DNA of 64,000 bases from Tolumonas osonensis (GTDB taxonomy: Bacteria; Pseudomonadota; Gammaproteobacteria; Enterobacterales; Aeromonadaceae). The notes beneath the pieces were generated by a model that saw nothing but the letters and a program-made list of their open reading frames with translations, was not told the origin of the DNA and made no database searches. The stretch's first letter is position 1. Every line of letters begins with the position of its first letter. The stretch is taken from assembly GCF_014202415.1 (NCBI RefSeq), contig NZ_JACHGR010000001.1, forward strand, positions 455,645 through 519,644. Direction: 5' to 3'. The translations under genes and the position numbers were made by a program. Shown one piece after another: positions 49,639 through 58,443 of this stretch.

Positions 49639-49895
49639 ATATGTGCAAAATATTGCTTCTGACCATAAATCCTGCACACAAAAAAATACCAGTAAAAACA
49701 TATAATTATAAAAAATAACGTATTTTATTCAGATCCTTTTTTCCTCGGCCACATACTACCACTGCACCCCAGCAAGATAATAAACCTTATTTTTCAATAA
49801 TTTATGAAAATGACGTGAGCTGGCACGATCCCTGCGTTCTATAGCCTGCTGCCAATTCCGGCACATCACAATAATCAGATTTTAGGAGCACGACT
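49639..49895. other. AT-rich upstream region of hcp
   Basis: Gene-free, strongly AT-rich, ending in the sigma-54 promoter. Its length (about 180 bases upstream of the promoter) leaves room for an enhancer-binding activator site, but I cannot name one. Confidence 0.5.
49821..49836 (+). promoter_or_regulatory. Sigma-54 promoter of hcp-vgrG
   Basis: TGGCACGATCCCTGCG fits the -24/-12 consensus TGGCACG-N4-TTGCW: GG and GC are exactly 10 bases apart and the -24 element is perfect. It lies 60 bases before the hcp start. Confidence 0.85.
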
Positions 49896-50414
49896 ATGCC
49901 AACTCCCGCGTATATGACTATTAATGGTGAAAAACAAGGCTTGATCACTGCAGGGACGTTCACTGAACCATCCGTCGGGAATATTTATCAGGAGGGCCAC
50001 GAAGATGAGGTTCTGGTACAGGGATTTGAACATCAGGTCGTTCTGCCTCGTGACCCGCAATCAGGCCAGCCATCCGGTCAGCGCGTTCATAAACCAGTGA
50101 AAATCAGCAAGGTATTTGATAAGGCATCCCCTCTGATCTATAACGCCCTGACCTCCGGGGAACGTTTGCCAAGCGTGAAAATCAAATGGTACCGCACTTC
50201 TGCCGCCGGTACTCAGGAACATTATTTCACCACTGAACTGACCGATGCCATCATCGTTGATGTTCAGGCATGCATGCCTAATTGTCAGGATCCATCACAA
50301 GCGCACTTCACTCACCTGGAAGACGTTTACATGACCTATCGGGCCATCAAATGGACGCATGAAGTGTCCGGTACATCCGGTTCTGATGACTGGCGTACAC
50401 CAGTATCAGCCTGA
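49896..50414 (+). CDS. hcp: Type VI secretion tube protein Hcp
   Basis: 172 residues. Hexameric ring protein that stacks into the inner tube of the type VI apparatus and can chaperone effectors. MPTPAYMTINGEKQGLITAG and GNIYQEGHEDEVLVQGFEHQV and the end VYMTYRAIKWTHE are Hcp1/Vibrio-type hallmarks. Followed by a hairpin and then vgrG. There is no sheath, baseplate or ClpV gene in the window, so this is an auxiliary (orphan) cluster that must use a main locus elsewhere. Confidence 0.97.
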   Translation: MPTPAYMTINGEKQGLITAGTFTEPSVGNIYQEGHEDEVLVQGFEHQVVLPRDPQSGQPSGQRVHKPVKISKVFDKASPLIYNALTSGERLPSVKIKWYRTSAAGTQEHYFTTELTDAIIVDVQACMPNCQDPSQAHFTHLEDVYMTYRAIKWTHEVSGTSGSDDWRTPVSA

Positions 50415-50421
50415 TACACCG

Positions 50422-50449
50422 AAACGGGCGAAATATCGCCCGTTTTCAT
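50422..50449 (+). terminator. Terminator or attenuator between hcp and vgrG
   Basis: AAACGGGCGA (50422-50431) pairs perfectly with TCGCCCGTTT (50436-50445), followed by TC. As the two genes are otherwise in one unit, it probably acts as a partial terminator that makes Hcp in excess over VgrG. Confidence 0.7.
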
Positions 50450-50502
50450 TCCGCATATCGTTCATCAAACATGCCGTTTATTTTCCCCGAAGAGTATTTT
50501 AC

Positions 50503-52356
50503 ATGAGCCTCTTTTCTGCCAATGAAGCACAGTTTCTGTTTGCTGTTGATAGCTGTAGTGAAACGATGCACGTTTTACGTTTCTCCGGTCATGAGACTCT
50601 TGGTTCAAATTATCGGTTTGAAATCGACATTGTCTGCAATTCCGATAGTCTGGATGTTTATTCCCTGCATCATAAAACGGCCTGTCTGACACTACGGGAT
50701 TTCCCCGACCCGCGTTACATTCATGGTATCGTGCTGGATGCCGCTTTTATCAGACAAGACTATCGTTATCATCATTACCGGTTCTATCTTGCACCTCAGG
50801 CTGAATTCCTCAATTACCGTACCAATCAACGTATATTCCAGAACAAAACCGTTGCCGGAATCATTCAGGACGTCTGGCAAGACGCCGGATTAAACCCCGA
50901 CGCACTCCGGTTCCGGATACAAAAACACAGCTCTCCGCTGGTTTACTGTGTGCAATATAACGAAACGGATCTGAACTTTATTCAGCGTTTATGCGAATTT
51001 CATGGCCTCTTTTATTACTTCGAACATGCAGCCGGTCAGCACACCATGGTATTTGTGGATGGCAAAGAGCAATGCCCGAAAGTGGCGACCACCCATTATC
51101 AGCCTGATTCCGGTCAGTGCCCGGATAATCCCGTGCTTGATCAGCTGGACTGGCAGTTTCAGGCCACAGCAGGTTCTACAGAGATCAGAGAATATGATTT
51201 CACCCGGCCGTCGTTTTGTCTGACTGCGAGAACACAGACTGGTTTGCGGGAATGGTATGAATATGCGGCACAACAGAATTCGCAACAACAGGCCTCCGCA
51301 CGAGCTGAGCTATTTCTGAATCAACAACAGCATGAACAGCAACGGACCTATGCAGCAGGTAACATTCGTGCTATTTACCCCGGCGGTTTTATGTCCGTCA
51401 TCAATCACCCGCTGACCACCATGAATACCGACTGGCTGATTGTTACTATCACTCATGCCGGTGAGCAACCACAGGTATTACAGACGCTGGCCAGCGGCAG
51501 TAGCCAATATCAGAATCAGATCACCTTACATCCTAAAGACGCGCCATTTAACTTGCCTCGTCGTCACGCTAAACCTCAGCTCAGCGGTTACCAGACAGCC
51601 CTGGTCACCGGACCTGAAGGGCAGGAAATCTATACCGATGAGCATGGCCGGGTAAAAGTACAATTTCACTGGGATAAAGCCACCCCCGGCGATGAAACAT
51701 CCAGTTGCTGGCTACGTGTTGCGCAAGGCTGGGCTGGTGCTGGTTATGGGCAGAACTTCCTTCCCCGTATTGGTCAGGAAGTCCTGGTGGCCTTTCTGGA
51801 ACAGGATATCGACCATCCCTATGTCATCGGGTGTGTTTATAACGCAACCAACATGTCGGCCATAGCATCCCCGATTAATCAGTCACAAAGCGGATTAAGG
51901 ACCCTTTCCAGCCCAGGTGGCATGGGCTTTAATGAATTGCGCTTTGAAGATAAAAAAGGCAGAGAGCGAATCGTACTACATGCCCAGCGTAACTGGCATC
52001 GCAAAGTTAAACGGATTAGTCGGACCGAAATTGCCGATAATGAGCATCTATGGATTGGCGGTGAAGATAAACGCAGGGTGACAGGTGAAGAACACCTGAC
52101 CATTCATAAAAACCGGCTGACAGAAATTGACGGCCATCAGGATCTGCATGTCTTACAAAATAAACATCTGCATATCGACAGTAACTGGCTAAGCAAAATC
52201 GAACAGAACTTATACATAAAAGCAGGACAGATGCTCGTGCTTGAAGCCAGTTCAGCGCTGAGTTTTGACGCAGGAGGTAACTGTATTCTCATCAACGCTA
52301 GTGGCATCCACCTGCAAGGTGGCAACATCAGAATTAACAGTGGCGGCACAGTCTGA
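50503..52356 (+). CDS. vgrG: Type VI secretion spike protein VgrG
   Basis: 617 residues from ATG 50503; a longer frame to 50359 overlaps hcp and is not used. Phage gp27-like domain (about 1-370) followed by a gp5-like OB fold (GPEGQEIYTDEHGRVKVQFHWD, LRVAQGWAGAGYGQNFLPRIGQEVLVAFLEQDIDHPYVIG) and the repeat-rich needle ending GGNIRINSGGTV. No C-terminal effector domain is present and no adaptor, PAAR or effector gene follows in the same direction, so cargo must be supplied from elsewhere or bind non-covalently. Confidence 0.95.
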   Translation: MSLFSANEAQFLFAVDSCSETMHVLRFSGHETLGSNYRFEIDIVCNSDSLDVYSLHHKTACLTLRDFPDPRYIHGIVLDAAFIRQDYRYHHYRFYLAPQAEFLNYRTNQRIFQNKTVAGIIQDVWQDAGLNPDALRFRIQKHSSPLVYCVQYNETDLNFIQRLCEFHGLFYYFEHAAGQHTMVFVDGKEQCPKVATTHYQPDSGQCPDNPVLDQLDWQFQATAGSTEIREYDFTRPSFCLTARTQTGLREWYEYAAQQNSQQQASARAELFLNQQQHEQQRTYAAGNIRAIYPGGFMSVINHPLTTMNTDWLIVTITHAGEQPQVLQTLASGSSQYQNQITLHPKDAPFNLPRRHAKPQLSGYQTALVTGPEGQEIYTDEHGRVKVQFHWDKATPGDETSSCWLRVAQGWAGAGYGQNFLPRIGQEVLVAFLEQDIDHPYVIGCVYNATNMSAIASPINQSQSGLRTLSSPGGMGFNELRFEDKKGRERIVLHAQRNWHRKVKRISRTEIADNEHLWIGGEDKRRVTGEEHLTIHKNRLTEIDGHQDLHVLQNKHLHIDSNWLSKIEQNLYIKAGQMLVLEASSALSFDAGGNCILINASGIHLQGGNIRINSGGTV

Positions 52357-52386
52357 GCAGTCGAATGTCAATCGATGCTAGCGACA

Positions 52387-52417
52387 TAAAAAAACGAGCT
52401 TTACGCTCGTTTTTTAA
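52387..52417 (+). terminator. Terminator after vgrG
   Basis: AAAAAACGAGC pairs with GCTCGTTTTTT across TTTAC. The flanking A- and T-runs would also allow termination on the minus strand. Confidence 0.88.
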
Positions 52418-52430
52418 CTGAAACCAGAGA

Positions 52431-52841
52431 TTAGCCCGCCGCAGCTGTGTCAACCACTGCATAGCTTTTCATGACATCACCGTCAAACTTCAACTCAACC
52501 TTTTTTTCGACCGTCGTGGTGTCCGTCCCCAGAACTTTAGCAATTCCGGCAACGGTACCTAGTTTACTGCTGACACTGTTGATGTCGTAAGTCCAGACTT
52601 CCAGTGAATCGCTGGTGGCGGTGGCGACAGGTTCACCCAGGTTGGCTTTGACTTGCGCTTTGGTAGTCACATTTTCCTGAAATTTTGTTTTCAGCAACGA
52701 TGTGACAGCCTGTTCTGTGGTAATACCTGACTCTTTGGACGAAACCATCGCATTCGTTGTTTCAGCAACACTTTCCAGCAGACCCGCATTTGCCACACCC
52801 GCCATCACCAGCAAAGACCCAGCTACAATAATTTTTTTCAT
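52431..52841 (-). CDS. Small exported protein with BamE/SmpA-like segment, function unknown
   Basis: 136 residues from ATG 52841. Signal peptide MKKIIVAGSLLVMAGVANA with no lipobox cysteine, so a soluble periplasmic protein. The central part (TTKAQVKANLGEPVATATS then EVWTYDI) has the pattern of the SmpA/OmlA (BamE) fold, as found in many small envelope proteins, but BamE itself is a lipoprotein and this is not. Convergent with vgrG across a shared terminator. No operon partner. Confidence 0.7.
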   Translation of the reverse strand: MKKIIVAGSLLVMAGVANAGLLESVAETTNAMVSSKESGITTEQAVTSLLKTKFQENVTTKAQVKANLGEPVATATSDSLEVWTYDINSVSSKLGTVAGIAKVLGTDTTTVEKKVELKFDGDVMKSYAVVDTAAAG

Positions 52842-52958
52842 CAATTTTTTTCCAGTTAAATTATCCAGGCTCAGAAAAAAGCCATGGCGAATCTATAAAA
52901 TTCAGTCTTATTGATCAACTGACTGAATTGACACTACAAGCCCAATCAGGAGTTTCTG

Positions 52959-53204
52959 ATGAATAAGACAAAACTACTAGTTCCTTTACCTTGGTTAACA
53001 CTGGATATGATCGGGATTTTATTGGTCCTGTGGGGCGGACTGGAATATTTCGGCTGGCTGCAATGGTGGCCCAAAGCATGGCATTACCCGTACTATGAAT
53101 TACTGCTGATGATGGTCGGTTTTTTCATGATGATTCCTTATCAGGTCATGTTATTAATGGCCGTGATGCGCCGGATTCAGGAAGTGAAAAAAGCCCAGCA
53201 ATAA
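52959..53204 (+). CDS. Small inner membrane protein, possibly YbjC/DUF1418-like
   Basis: 81 residues with two membrane helices (about 14-33 and 47-70) and a basic C-terminus (MRRIQEVKKAQQ). CAGGAG ribosome binding site before ATG. The arrangement LP..LD(M)IG then a Trp-rich loop and GFFMMIPYQVM resembles DUF1418, but similarity is weak. Unknown role; followed by engB after 94 bases. Confidence 0.65.
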   Translation: MNKTKLLVPLPWLTLDMIGILLVLWGGLEYFGWLQWWPKAWHYPYYELLLMMVGFFMMIPYQVMLLMAVMRRIQEVKKAQQ

Positions 53205-53298
53205 AGCGCTCGCCATTGCATTAACGCCCAGAGCTGGGGCTCAGCTATAGTCTGTGATAACATAGCCTGCAAATCATTTTTTAGTCAGGACTGCGACC

Positions 53299-53937
53299 TT
53301 GGATACCCCGCTGCTGAATTTTCGTAAGGTGCATTTTGTTACCAGTGCGCCAGACATCCGTCATCTGCCCAATGACGGAGGCATAGAGATTGCGTTTGCC
53401 GGTCGTTCCAACGCAGGTAAATCATCGGCCCTGAATGCTTTGACCCAGCAAAGACAACTGGCCCGTACCAGTAAGACCCCAGGCCGGACACAGCTGATCA
53501 ACCTGTTTGAACTGGAACCGGGTAAACGTCTGGTAGACTTACCTGGTTACGGTTATGCCCAGGTTCCGCTGGATATGAAGCTGAAATGGCAGGCATCACT
53601 GTCTGAATACCTGCAGCGCCGGGAATCGTTAAGAGCGCTGGTACTGCTGATGGATATCCGCCATCCGCTAAAAGATCTGGATCTGCAGATGCTGGAATGG
53701 GCTTCCAACAGTGATCTGAAAATTCTCGTCTTGCTGACCAAAGCTGACAAGCTGAATCCGGGTCCGCGGAAAAATGTTGTGCAGCAGGTGCGGAAGGCGA
53801 CAACCGTCTTTGGTGATAATGTGTTTGTTGAAGCATTTTCATCACTGAAAGGAATTGGTGTCGAAGAAGTCACCCGGATCCTTTCTGAATGGTATCAGTC
53901 CGACGACCTGCAAGATGAAGCAGGCGCCAGCGAATGA
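53299..53937 (+). CDS. engB: Ribosome biogenesis GTPase EngB (YihA/YsxC)
   Basis: Essential GTPase for 50S assembly. 212 residues. G1 GRSNAGKSS at residues 35-43, G2 region [16 protein letters not shown]3 DLPGYG near 77, G4 LTKADKL near 147 and G5 SSLKGIGV near 178. Start codon is TTG at 53299 with CAGGA eight bases upstream; the protein N-terminus ([12 protein letters not shown]) matches known homologues so no upstream start is required. Convergent with polA, as in E. coli. Confidence 0.96.
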   Translation: MDTPLLNFRKVHFVTSAPDIRHLPNDGGIEIAFAGRSNAGKSSALNALTQQRQLARTSKTPGRTQLINLFELEPGKRLVDLPGYGYAQVPLDMKLKWQASLSEYLQRRESLRALVLLMDIRHPLKDLDLQMLEWASNSDLKILVLLTKADKLNPGPRKNVVQQVRKATTVFGDNVFVEAFSSLKGIGVEEVTRILSEWYQSDDLQDEAGASE

Positions 53938-53973
53938 AAAAATGCCGATGGATTTTCCATCGGCATTTTTGTT
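53938..53973. terminator. Bidirectional terminator between engB and polA
   Basis: AAAAATGCCGATGGA pairs with TCCATCGGCATTTTT around a TTT loop, immediately after the engB stop and before the polA stop. Flanking A- and T-runs serve both converging genes. Confidence 0.92.
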
Positions 53974-53979
53974 TGAGCG

Positions 53980-56712
53980 TTAGTGAGCCTGTTCCCAGTT
54001 CTCACCCACGCCGATACCGACATCCAGTGATACTTTCAGGTTTGCAGCCTCCGCCATGCACTGCCGGATCACCGGCAGATAAGCATCCACTTTGTCTTCC
54101 CGAACTTCAAATACCAGTTCATCGTGTACCTGCATCACCATACGGATAGAGTCTTTGTCACAGGTTTGAATCCAGTCGGCCAGTTTGATCATGGCCCGTT
54201 TGATAATATCCGCAGCGGTTCCCTGCATCGGCGCATTGATTGCCGCCCGTTCCGCCGCCTTGCGTAAACCCATGTTTTTCGATTTGATATCCGGCAAATA
54301 CAGACGACGCCCGAAAATGGTCTCCACATAACCGGCCTGTTCCGCCTGTTGGCGGGTCCGTTCCATATAACTCAGTACACCCGGATAACGCTCAAAATAG
54401 CGATCCATATAGCGCTGCGCTTCGCCGCGCGGGATACCCAGCTGTTTTGCCAGACCAAATGCGCTCATGCCGTAAATCAGACCAAAGTTAATCGCTTTGG
54501 CATTGCGACGCTGCTCACTGGTTACCGCTTCCGGTTCGATGCCCATGATTTCAGCCGCCGTCGCCCGGTGAATATCTTTACCATGTGCGAAAGCATCTAG
54601 TAGCCCGGCGTCCTCTGACAGATGCGCCATAATGCGCAGTTCAATCTGCGAATAGTCGGCTGCCACAATCTTGTATCCCGGTTCCGCCACAAACGCCTGA
54701 CGGATACGCCGCCCCTCTTCCGTCCGTACCGGAATATTCTGCAGATTAGGATCAGTGGAAGACAAACGTCCGGTAGCCGTCACCGCCTGATGATAAGACG
54801 TATGCACACGCCCGGTTTTGGCACAGATCATCTGCGGTAATTTATCGGTATAGGTCGATTTCAGCTTGGATAGACTGCGGTGTTCCAGAATCAGCTTAGG
54901 CAACGGATAGTCATAGGCCAGTTCCTGCAATACTTCTTCTGCTGTTGAAGGTGCCCCTTTCGGGGTTTTCTTAATCACCGGCAATTGCAGCTTTTCGAAA
55001 AGAACTTCACCAAGCTGTTTGGTCGAACTGAGATTAAAAGCCCCGCCGGCAATTTCATGTGCCTGCGTTTCCAGTTCCGCAAGTCTGATCTCAATCTGCT
55101 GACTCTGATTTTGCAACAGGAACGGATCAATCAGGGCCCCGGTCCGCTCCATGTCTGACAGCACCAATGCCAGGGGTTGTTCCATCTCCAGCAAAAGTGA
55201 TTTCAGCGCCGCTTCTTTTTCTACCTGGGGCCAGAGCGCCTGATGCAGACGTAAGGTAATATCCGCATCTTCGGCGGCATAAAAAGCAGCCTTGTCCAGT
55301 TCGACCTGATTAAAAGTCAGCTGTTTAACGCCTTTCCCGGCAACATCTTCAAACGTTTGGGTGGTGTAATTAAGGTATTTTTTCGCCAGATCGTCCATGT
55401 TATGCCGCGAAGCCGTGGAATTCAGCACATAGGACTCCAGCATCGTATCAAACGCAATGCCGCGCAGCTCAATACCATGGTTCAGCAACACGTTCCGATC
55501 AAATTTCAGATGCTGCCCGACTTTCAAGCGGGATGGATCTTCAAGTAGTGGTTTTAACCTGGCCAGCGATTCTTCACGATCGAGTTGCGCCGGCGCCCCC
55601 AGATAATCATGCGCCAAAGGCAGATAGGCCGCTTCGCCGGGCGCAATCGCAAACGATAATCCGACAATCCGGGCCTGCATGTAATCCAGAGAATTGGTTT
55701 CTGTATCGAATGCAAATAATTCGGCCTGCTGCAATTTCTCCAGCCAGTTCGTCAACTGCGCTTCTGTCAGAATGGTTTCATAATGTACCGCAACAGGCTC
55801 CGCCTCTGCAGTTTTAACTGCAGCATTCTCGGCACTTTCCAGTTCCTGAACCAGATTTTTAAATTCAAACTGACGATACAATGCCAGCAAGGCATCTTTC
55901 TGTATGTCGCCACGGCGCAAACAAGTCAGGGAAACCGGCAATTCAACATCGGTTTTGATCGTGGCCAGTTGGTGTGATAAGCGGATTATCGCTTCCTGCT
56001 CTTTAAAACGTGCCGCAAAGGTTTTAGCCCCCCGGAAACTCAATTCCGCAATCCGTTCCGGATGCTCGGCAATCACATCAATACCACCAACACCTTGCAG
56101 TACAGCGACAGCTGTTTTTTCACCCACACCAGCCATACCCGGAATGTTGTCCGAACTATCACCCGTCAGCGCCAGATAATCGATGATCAATTCAGGTGGC
56201 ACGCCAAACTTATCAATGACACCCTGACGATCGGTCAACTGATCCTTCATCGTATCCATCAACGTGACATGATCCGATACCAGCTGCGCCATATCTTTAT
56301 CACCCGAACTGATCAGTGTATCGATCTGCAACTCTGTCGCCTGCCGGGCCAGCGTACCAATCACATCATCAGCCTCAACACCATCAATGACCAGCAGAGG
56401 AATACCCATGGCCTGAATGATCTGATGAATAGGTTCAATCTGGCTGCGTAAATCATCCGGCATCGGTGGGCGGTGTGATTTGTATTCCGGATATAAATCG
56501 TTGCGGAAACTTTTTCCCTTGGCATCAAAAACTACGGAAACAATGGAGTCAGGATACTGCTTCAGCAAGCTGCGCAGCATATTGGTCACCACACGAATGG
56601 CGCCAGTTGGCTCACCATGCGAGGTGCGCAAATCAGCTTGCTGCGAGGCAAAAAAAGCACGGTAAAGATAGGAAGATCCATCAACCAGAATCAAAGGAGG
56701 CGTCTGCGTCAT
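53980..56712 (-). CDS. polA: DNA polymerase I PolA
   Basis: 910 residues. N-terminal 5'-3' flap exonuclease ([39 protein letters not shown]); intact 3'-5' proofreading domain ([13 protein letters not shown] carries the DxE metal ligands); polymerase domain with motif [17 protein letters not shown], motif [15 protein letters not shown] and motif C VHDELVFE. Start is ATG 56712 (MTQTPPLI), against a longer frame to 56748. Repair and Okazaki fragment processing. Two DnaA boxes lie 72-100 bases upstream. Confidence 0.97.
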   Translation of the reverse strand: MTQTPPLILVDGSSYLYRAFFASQQADLRTSHGEPTGAIRVVTNMLRSLLKQYPDSIVSVVFDAKGKSFRNDLYPEYKSHRPPMPDDLRSQIEPIHQIIQAMGIPLLVIDGVEADDVIGTLARQATELQIDTLISSGDKDMAQLVSDHVTLMDTMKDQLTDRQGVIDKFGVPPELIIDYLALTGDSSDNIPGMAGVGEKTAVAVLQGVGGIDVIAEHPERIAELSFRGAKTFAARFKEQEAIIRLSHQLATIKTDVELPVSLTCLRRGDIQKDALLALYRQFEFKNLVQELESAENAAVKTAEAEPVAVHYETILTEAQLTNWLEKLQQAELFAFDTETNSLDYMQARIVGLSFAIAPGEAAYLPLAHDYLGAPAQLDREESLARLKPLLEDPSRLKVGQHLKFDRNVLLNHGIELRGIAFDTMLESYVLNSTASRHNMDDLAKKYLNYTTQTFEDVAGKGVKQLTFNQVELDKAAFYAAEDADITLRLHQALWPQVEKEAALKSLLLEMEQPLALVLSDMERTGALIDPFLLQNQSQQIEIRLAELETQAHEIAGGAFNLSSTKQLGEVLFEKLQLPVIKKTPKGAPSTAEEVLQELAYDYPLPKLILEHRSLSKLKSTYTDKLPQMICAKTGRVHTSYHQAVTATGRLSSTDPNLQNIPVRTEEGRRIRQAFVAEPGYKIVAADYSQIELRIMAHLSEDAGLLDAFAHGKDIHRATAAEIMGIEPEAVTSEQRRNAKAINFGLIYGMSAFGLAKQLGIPRGEAQRYMDRYFERYPGVLSYMERTRQQAEQAGYVETIFGRRLYLPDIKSKNMGLRKAAERAAINAPMQGTAADIIKRAMIKLADWIQTCDKDSIRMVMQVHDELVFEVREDKVDAYLPVIRQCMAEAANLKVSLDVGIGVGENWEQAH

Positions 56713-56783
56713 TGTATTTTGTTCTATGAAAGAGAATTGCTTTAGCATGCCACAGCTGGCTATTCAGCTCCATGGCTGGAATC

Positions 56784-56812
56784 TGTGGATAACTAAATTA
56801 ATTTGTGGATAA
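56784..56812 (-). promoter_or_regulatory. Two perfect DnaA boxes upstream of polA
   Basis: TTATCCACA read on the minus strand at 56784-56792 and again at 56804-56812, same orientation, 20 bp start to start. Next to them, 56813-57000 is strikingly AT-rich. Confidence 0.75.
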
Positions 56813-57020
56813 GTTTGTTGAAGAAATTGGCAGAACCTGTTAAGCAATATGTAAAACTTGAGAAATAAAAAATTAAACCCAATGTTTTCAATATGTTAAA
56901 AACAAACAAATACCGAATTAACAATAAATATGATTTATGTCAATGTGGAAAAAATATGATCTTTTGAAAAAAACTTACAAAGTTGATGCCAAAAATACTT
57001 GATCTTTGGCATCAATTGAT
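56813..57020. other. AT-rich region between polA and yhhQ
   Basis: About 208 bases, AT content well above the surroundings, no gene. Contains a degenerate third DnaA-like site (TGTGGAAAA near 56944) and a CCAAAAATACTTGATCTTTGG dyad next to the yhhQ end, which is probably its terminator. Confidence 0.5.
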
Positions 57021-57680
57021 TCAGATGGCTTGCCAGGCTGAACCATCCGGTCCCAGCAATTTCCGAGTCAGATAGCGCAGCAACACCCCATAAGCCGGGA
57101 CAAACAAACCGATACTAATAATCAGTTTCACCACATAGTCTACCGCAGCGATTTCCACCCAGTGTTCCGCCATAAACGGATCCGGACTCTGATAGAAAGC
57201 AATGCCAAAGAAGGCAACGGTATCAAGCAAGTTGCCAATAATGGTTGATGCTGTCGGTGCTATCCACCATTGCGGCAATTGCCGTAGCCGGCTAAACACA
57301 GAAATGTCCAGGATCTGGCCCAGCAAATAAGCCATAAAACTGGCACAAGCAATGCGGGCCACAAATAAATTCAACTGCGTGATCTGGCCTAGCCCCTGAA
57401 AATCACCCGCATTGAACAGCACCGACAATAAATATGAAATCACCAGCGCCGGTAACATCGCACAAAGAATAATTCTCCGGGCCAGTTCAGAACCAAAAAT
57501 ACGAACCGTCAAATCTGTCGCCAGAAAAATAAAGGGGAAACTGAATGCACCCCATGTGGTATGTACGCCAGCCATTTCTATTGGCAGTTGTACCAGGTAA
57601 TTACTGGAAGCAATGATCAAAATATGAAACAGTGACAAACGCCACAGCGCCTGCCGAGACAGATTTTCGGTGGACAACAT
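57021..57680 (-). CDS. yhhQ: Queuosine precursor (preQ0/preQ1) transporter YhhQ
   Basis: 219 residues with six membrane helices, of the ECF/VUT-1 superfamily. PIEMAGVHTTWGAFSFPFIFLATDLTVRIFG carries the family's conserved TDL block, and FIVARIACASFMAYLLGQILDI follows. YhhQ imports queuosine precursors. ATG 57680 has AAGGA six bases upstream; frame is open further but a longer start would read through the predicted riboswitch. The preQ1-I type aptamer at the ribosome binding site supports both the substrate and the start. Confidence 0.93.
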   Translation of the reverse strand: MLSTENLSRQALWRLSLFHILIIASSNYLVQLPIEMAGVHTTWGAFSFPFIFLATDLTVRIFGSELARRIILCAMLPALVISYLLSVLFNAGDFQGLGQITQLNLFVARIACASFMAYLLGQILDISVFSRLRQLPQWWIAPTASTIIGNLLDTVAFFGIAFYQSPDPFMAEHWVEIAAVDYVVKLIISIGLFVPAYGVLLRYLTRKLLGPDGSAWQAI

Positions 57681-57686
57681 AACGAT

Positions 57687-57725
57687 TCCTTTTTGGATAA
57701 TAAATGGGGTGAGGGAACCCATGAG
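57687..57725 (-). ncRNA. Predicted preQ1-I riboswitch of yhhQ
   Basis: On the minus strand, ATGGG (57722-57718) pairs with CCCAT around a TTCCCTCAC loop. An A-rich tail ending CCAAAAAGGA follows, whose GG, part of the yhhQ ribosome binding site, can form the pseudoknot. Size (about 39 bases), stem, loop, A-rich tail and location match class I preQ1 aptamers, which are known upstream of yhhQ (COG1738) genes. Ligand binding should hide the ribosome binding site. Confidence 0.78.
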
Positions 57726-57839
57726 CGCTTGCATCTTAACCAGATATTTTGCACATAAAATATCGGCAAACCATAGCAAGGCGCGCGATTATACCGATAA
57801 AGATGTCAGAAACAAGTCAGACATCAAACTTATCGTAAA

Positions 57840-58306
57840 ATTTCACTGACTGACTTGCAGAACCGGCAGGCCGGTACCATGCTTAGGTTAAGCGAGCAAC
57901 AAGCTTTCGGGCGTAAGGATTCCACTTCGCACCCGGAAGGATGATGAAGCGAATCAATCAAAAACGCTCCGACTTGTTGACCGACTGGGTGGTTGTTTTT
58001 TGTTCTGTCGCAAACGATCCGGTGAGCAGGCTTTATGCCAGACCCGATCAGGACACATGATGACGCCATGCGCAGCTACAGAAAATAATCAGAAAGACAA
58101 TCCGGGAGCGCTTTACTACGTTGGCTGTCGGGAAATACCGGATAGCACTGCAACAAGTAAGGACGGCTCTTCCTGAACCAAGGAGGCAGCACCCTGATCA
58201 ATCTTTTAAACGTAATCCAGTGTTAAATGTTAGCTAGTTTGTGTGTTTTGTTAATTCGTAAAACCGTAAAACTGTTTTGCAAGGGCCCATCCACCGGGCC
58301 CTTTTT
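57840..58306 (+). ncRNA. Candidate structured small RNA upstream of ubiE
   Basis: No supportable gene occupies 57781-58443, yet a strong plus-strand terminator ends the stretch. Local stems include ACCGG-CAGG-CCGGT (57862-57875), TTTCGGGCG (57905-57913) pairing with CGC-A-CCCGGAA (57928-57938), and ATCCGG (58100-58105) with CCGGAT (58138-58143). Five AGGA motifs (57916, 57938, 58050, 58160, 58180) occur; the first lies in the loop of the 57905 stem. These features are compatible with a Csr-type or other regulatory RNA, but I recognise no family. The 5' end is a guess. Confidence 0.35.
58281..58306 (+). terminator. Strong terminator upstream of ubiE with no upstream gene
   Basis: AGGGCCC-ATCCACC-GGGCCCT hairpin followed by five T residues. 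It cannot belong to any plus-strand protein gene: the nearest plus-strand gene upstream is engB, 4.3 kb away. Confidence 0.88.
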
Positions 58307-58443
58307 GCTGCTCCCGTTTTGCCATTTTCGGCCGAAATCCTGCAACGATCTCACCCGATGAACAACGCCTAAGAAATCGCTTCTGAAGTCTGGTTAAAAT
58401 TACGTTACACTGCTCATGTTATTAGCATAAGGAATCGTTGCAC

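Noticed and set aside
50359..50502. N-terminal extension of VgrG
   Set aside because: The extension overlaps the hcp coding sequence and the hairpin after it; the family start MSLFSANEAQF begins at 50503.
53938..53979. Spot 42 RNA gene (expected between polA and engB)
   Set aside because: The gap is too short and holds only a bidirectional terminator; reported as an absence.
57830..58069. 79-residue minus-strand reading frame upstream of ubiE
   Set aside because: No recognisable family, no good ribosome binding site, and codon pattern unlike the neighbours. The region is better read as non-coding with a plus-strand terminator.
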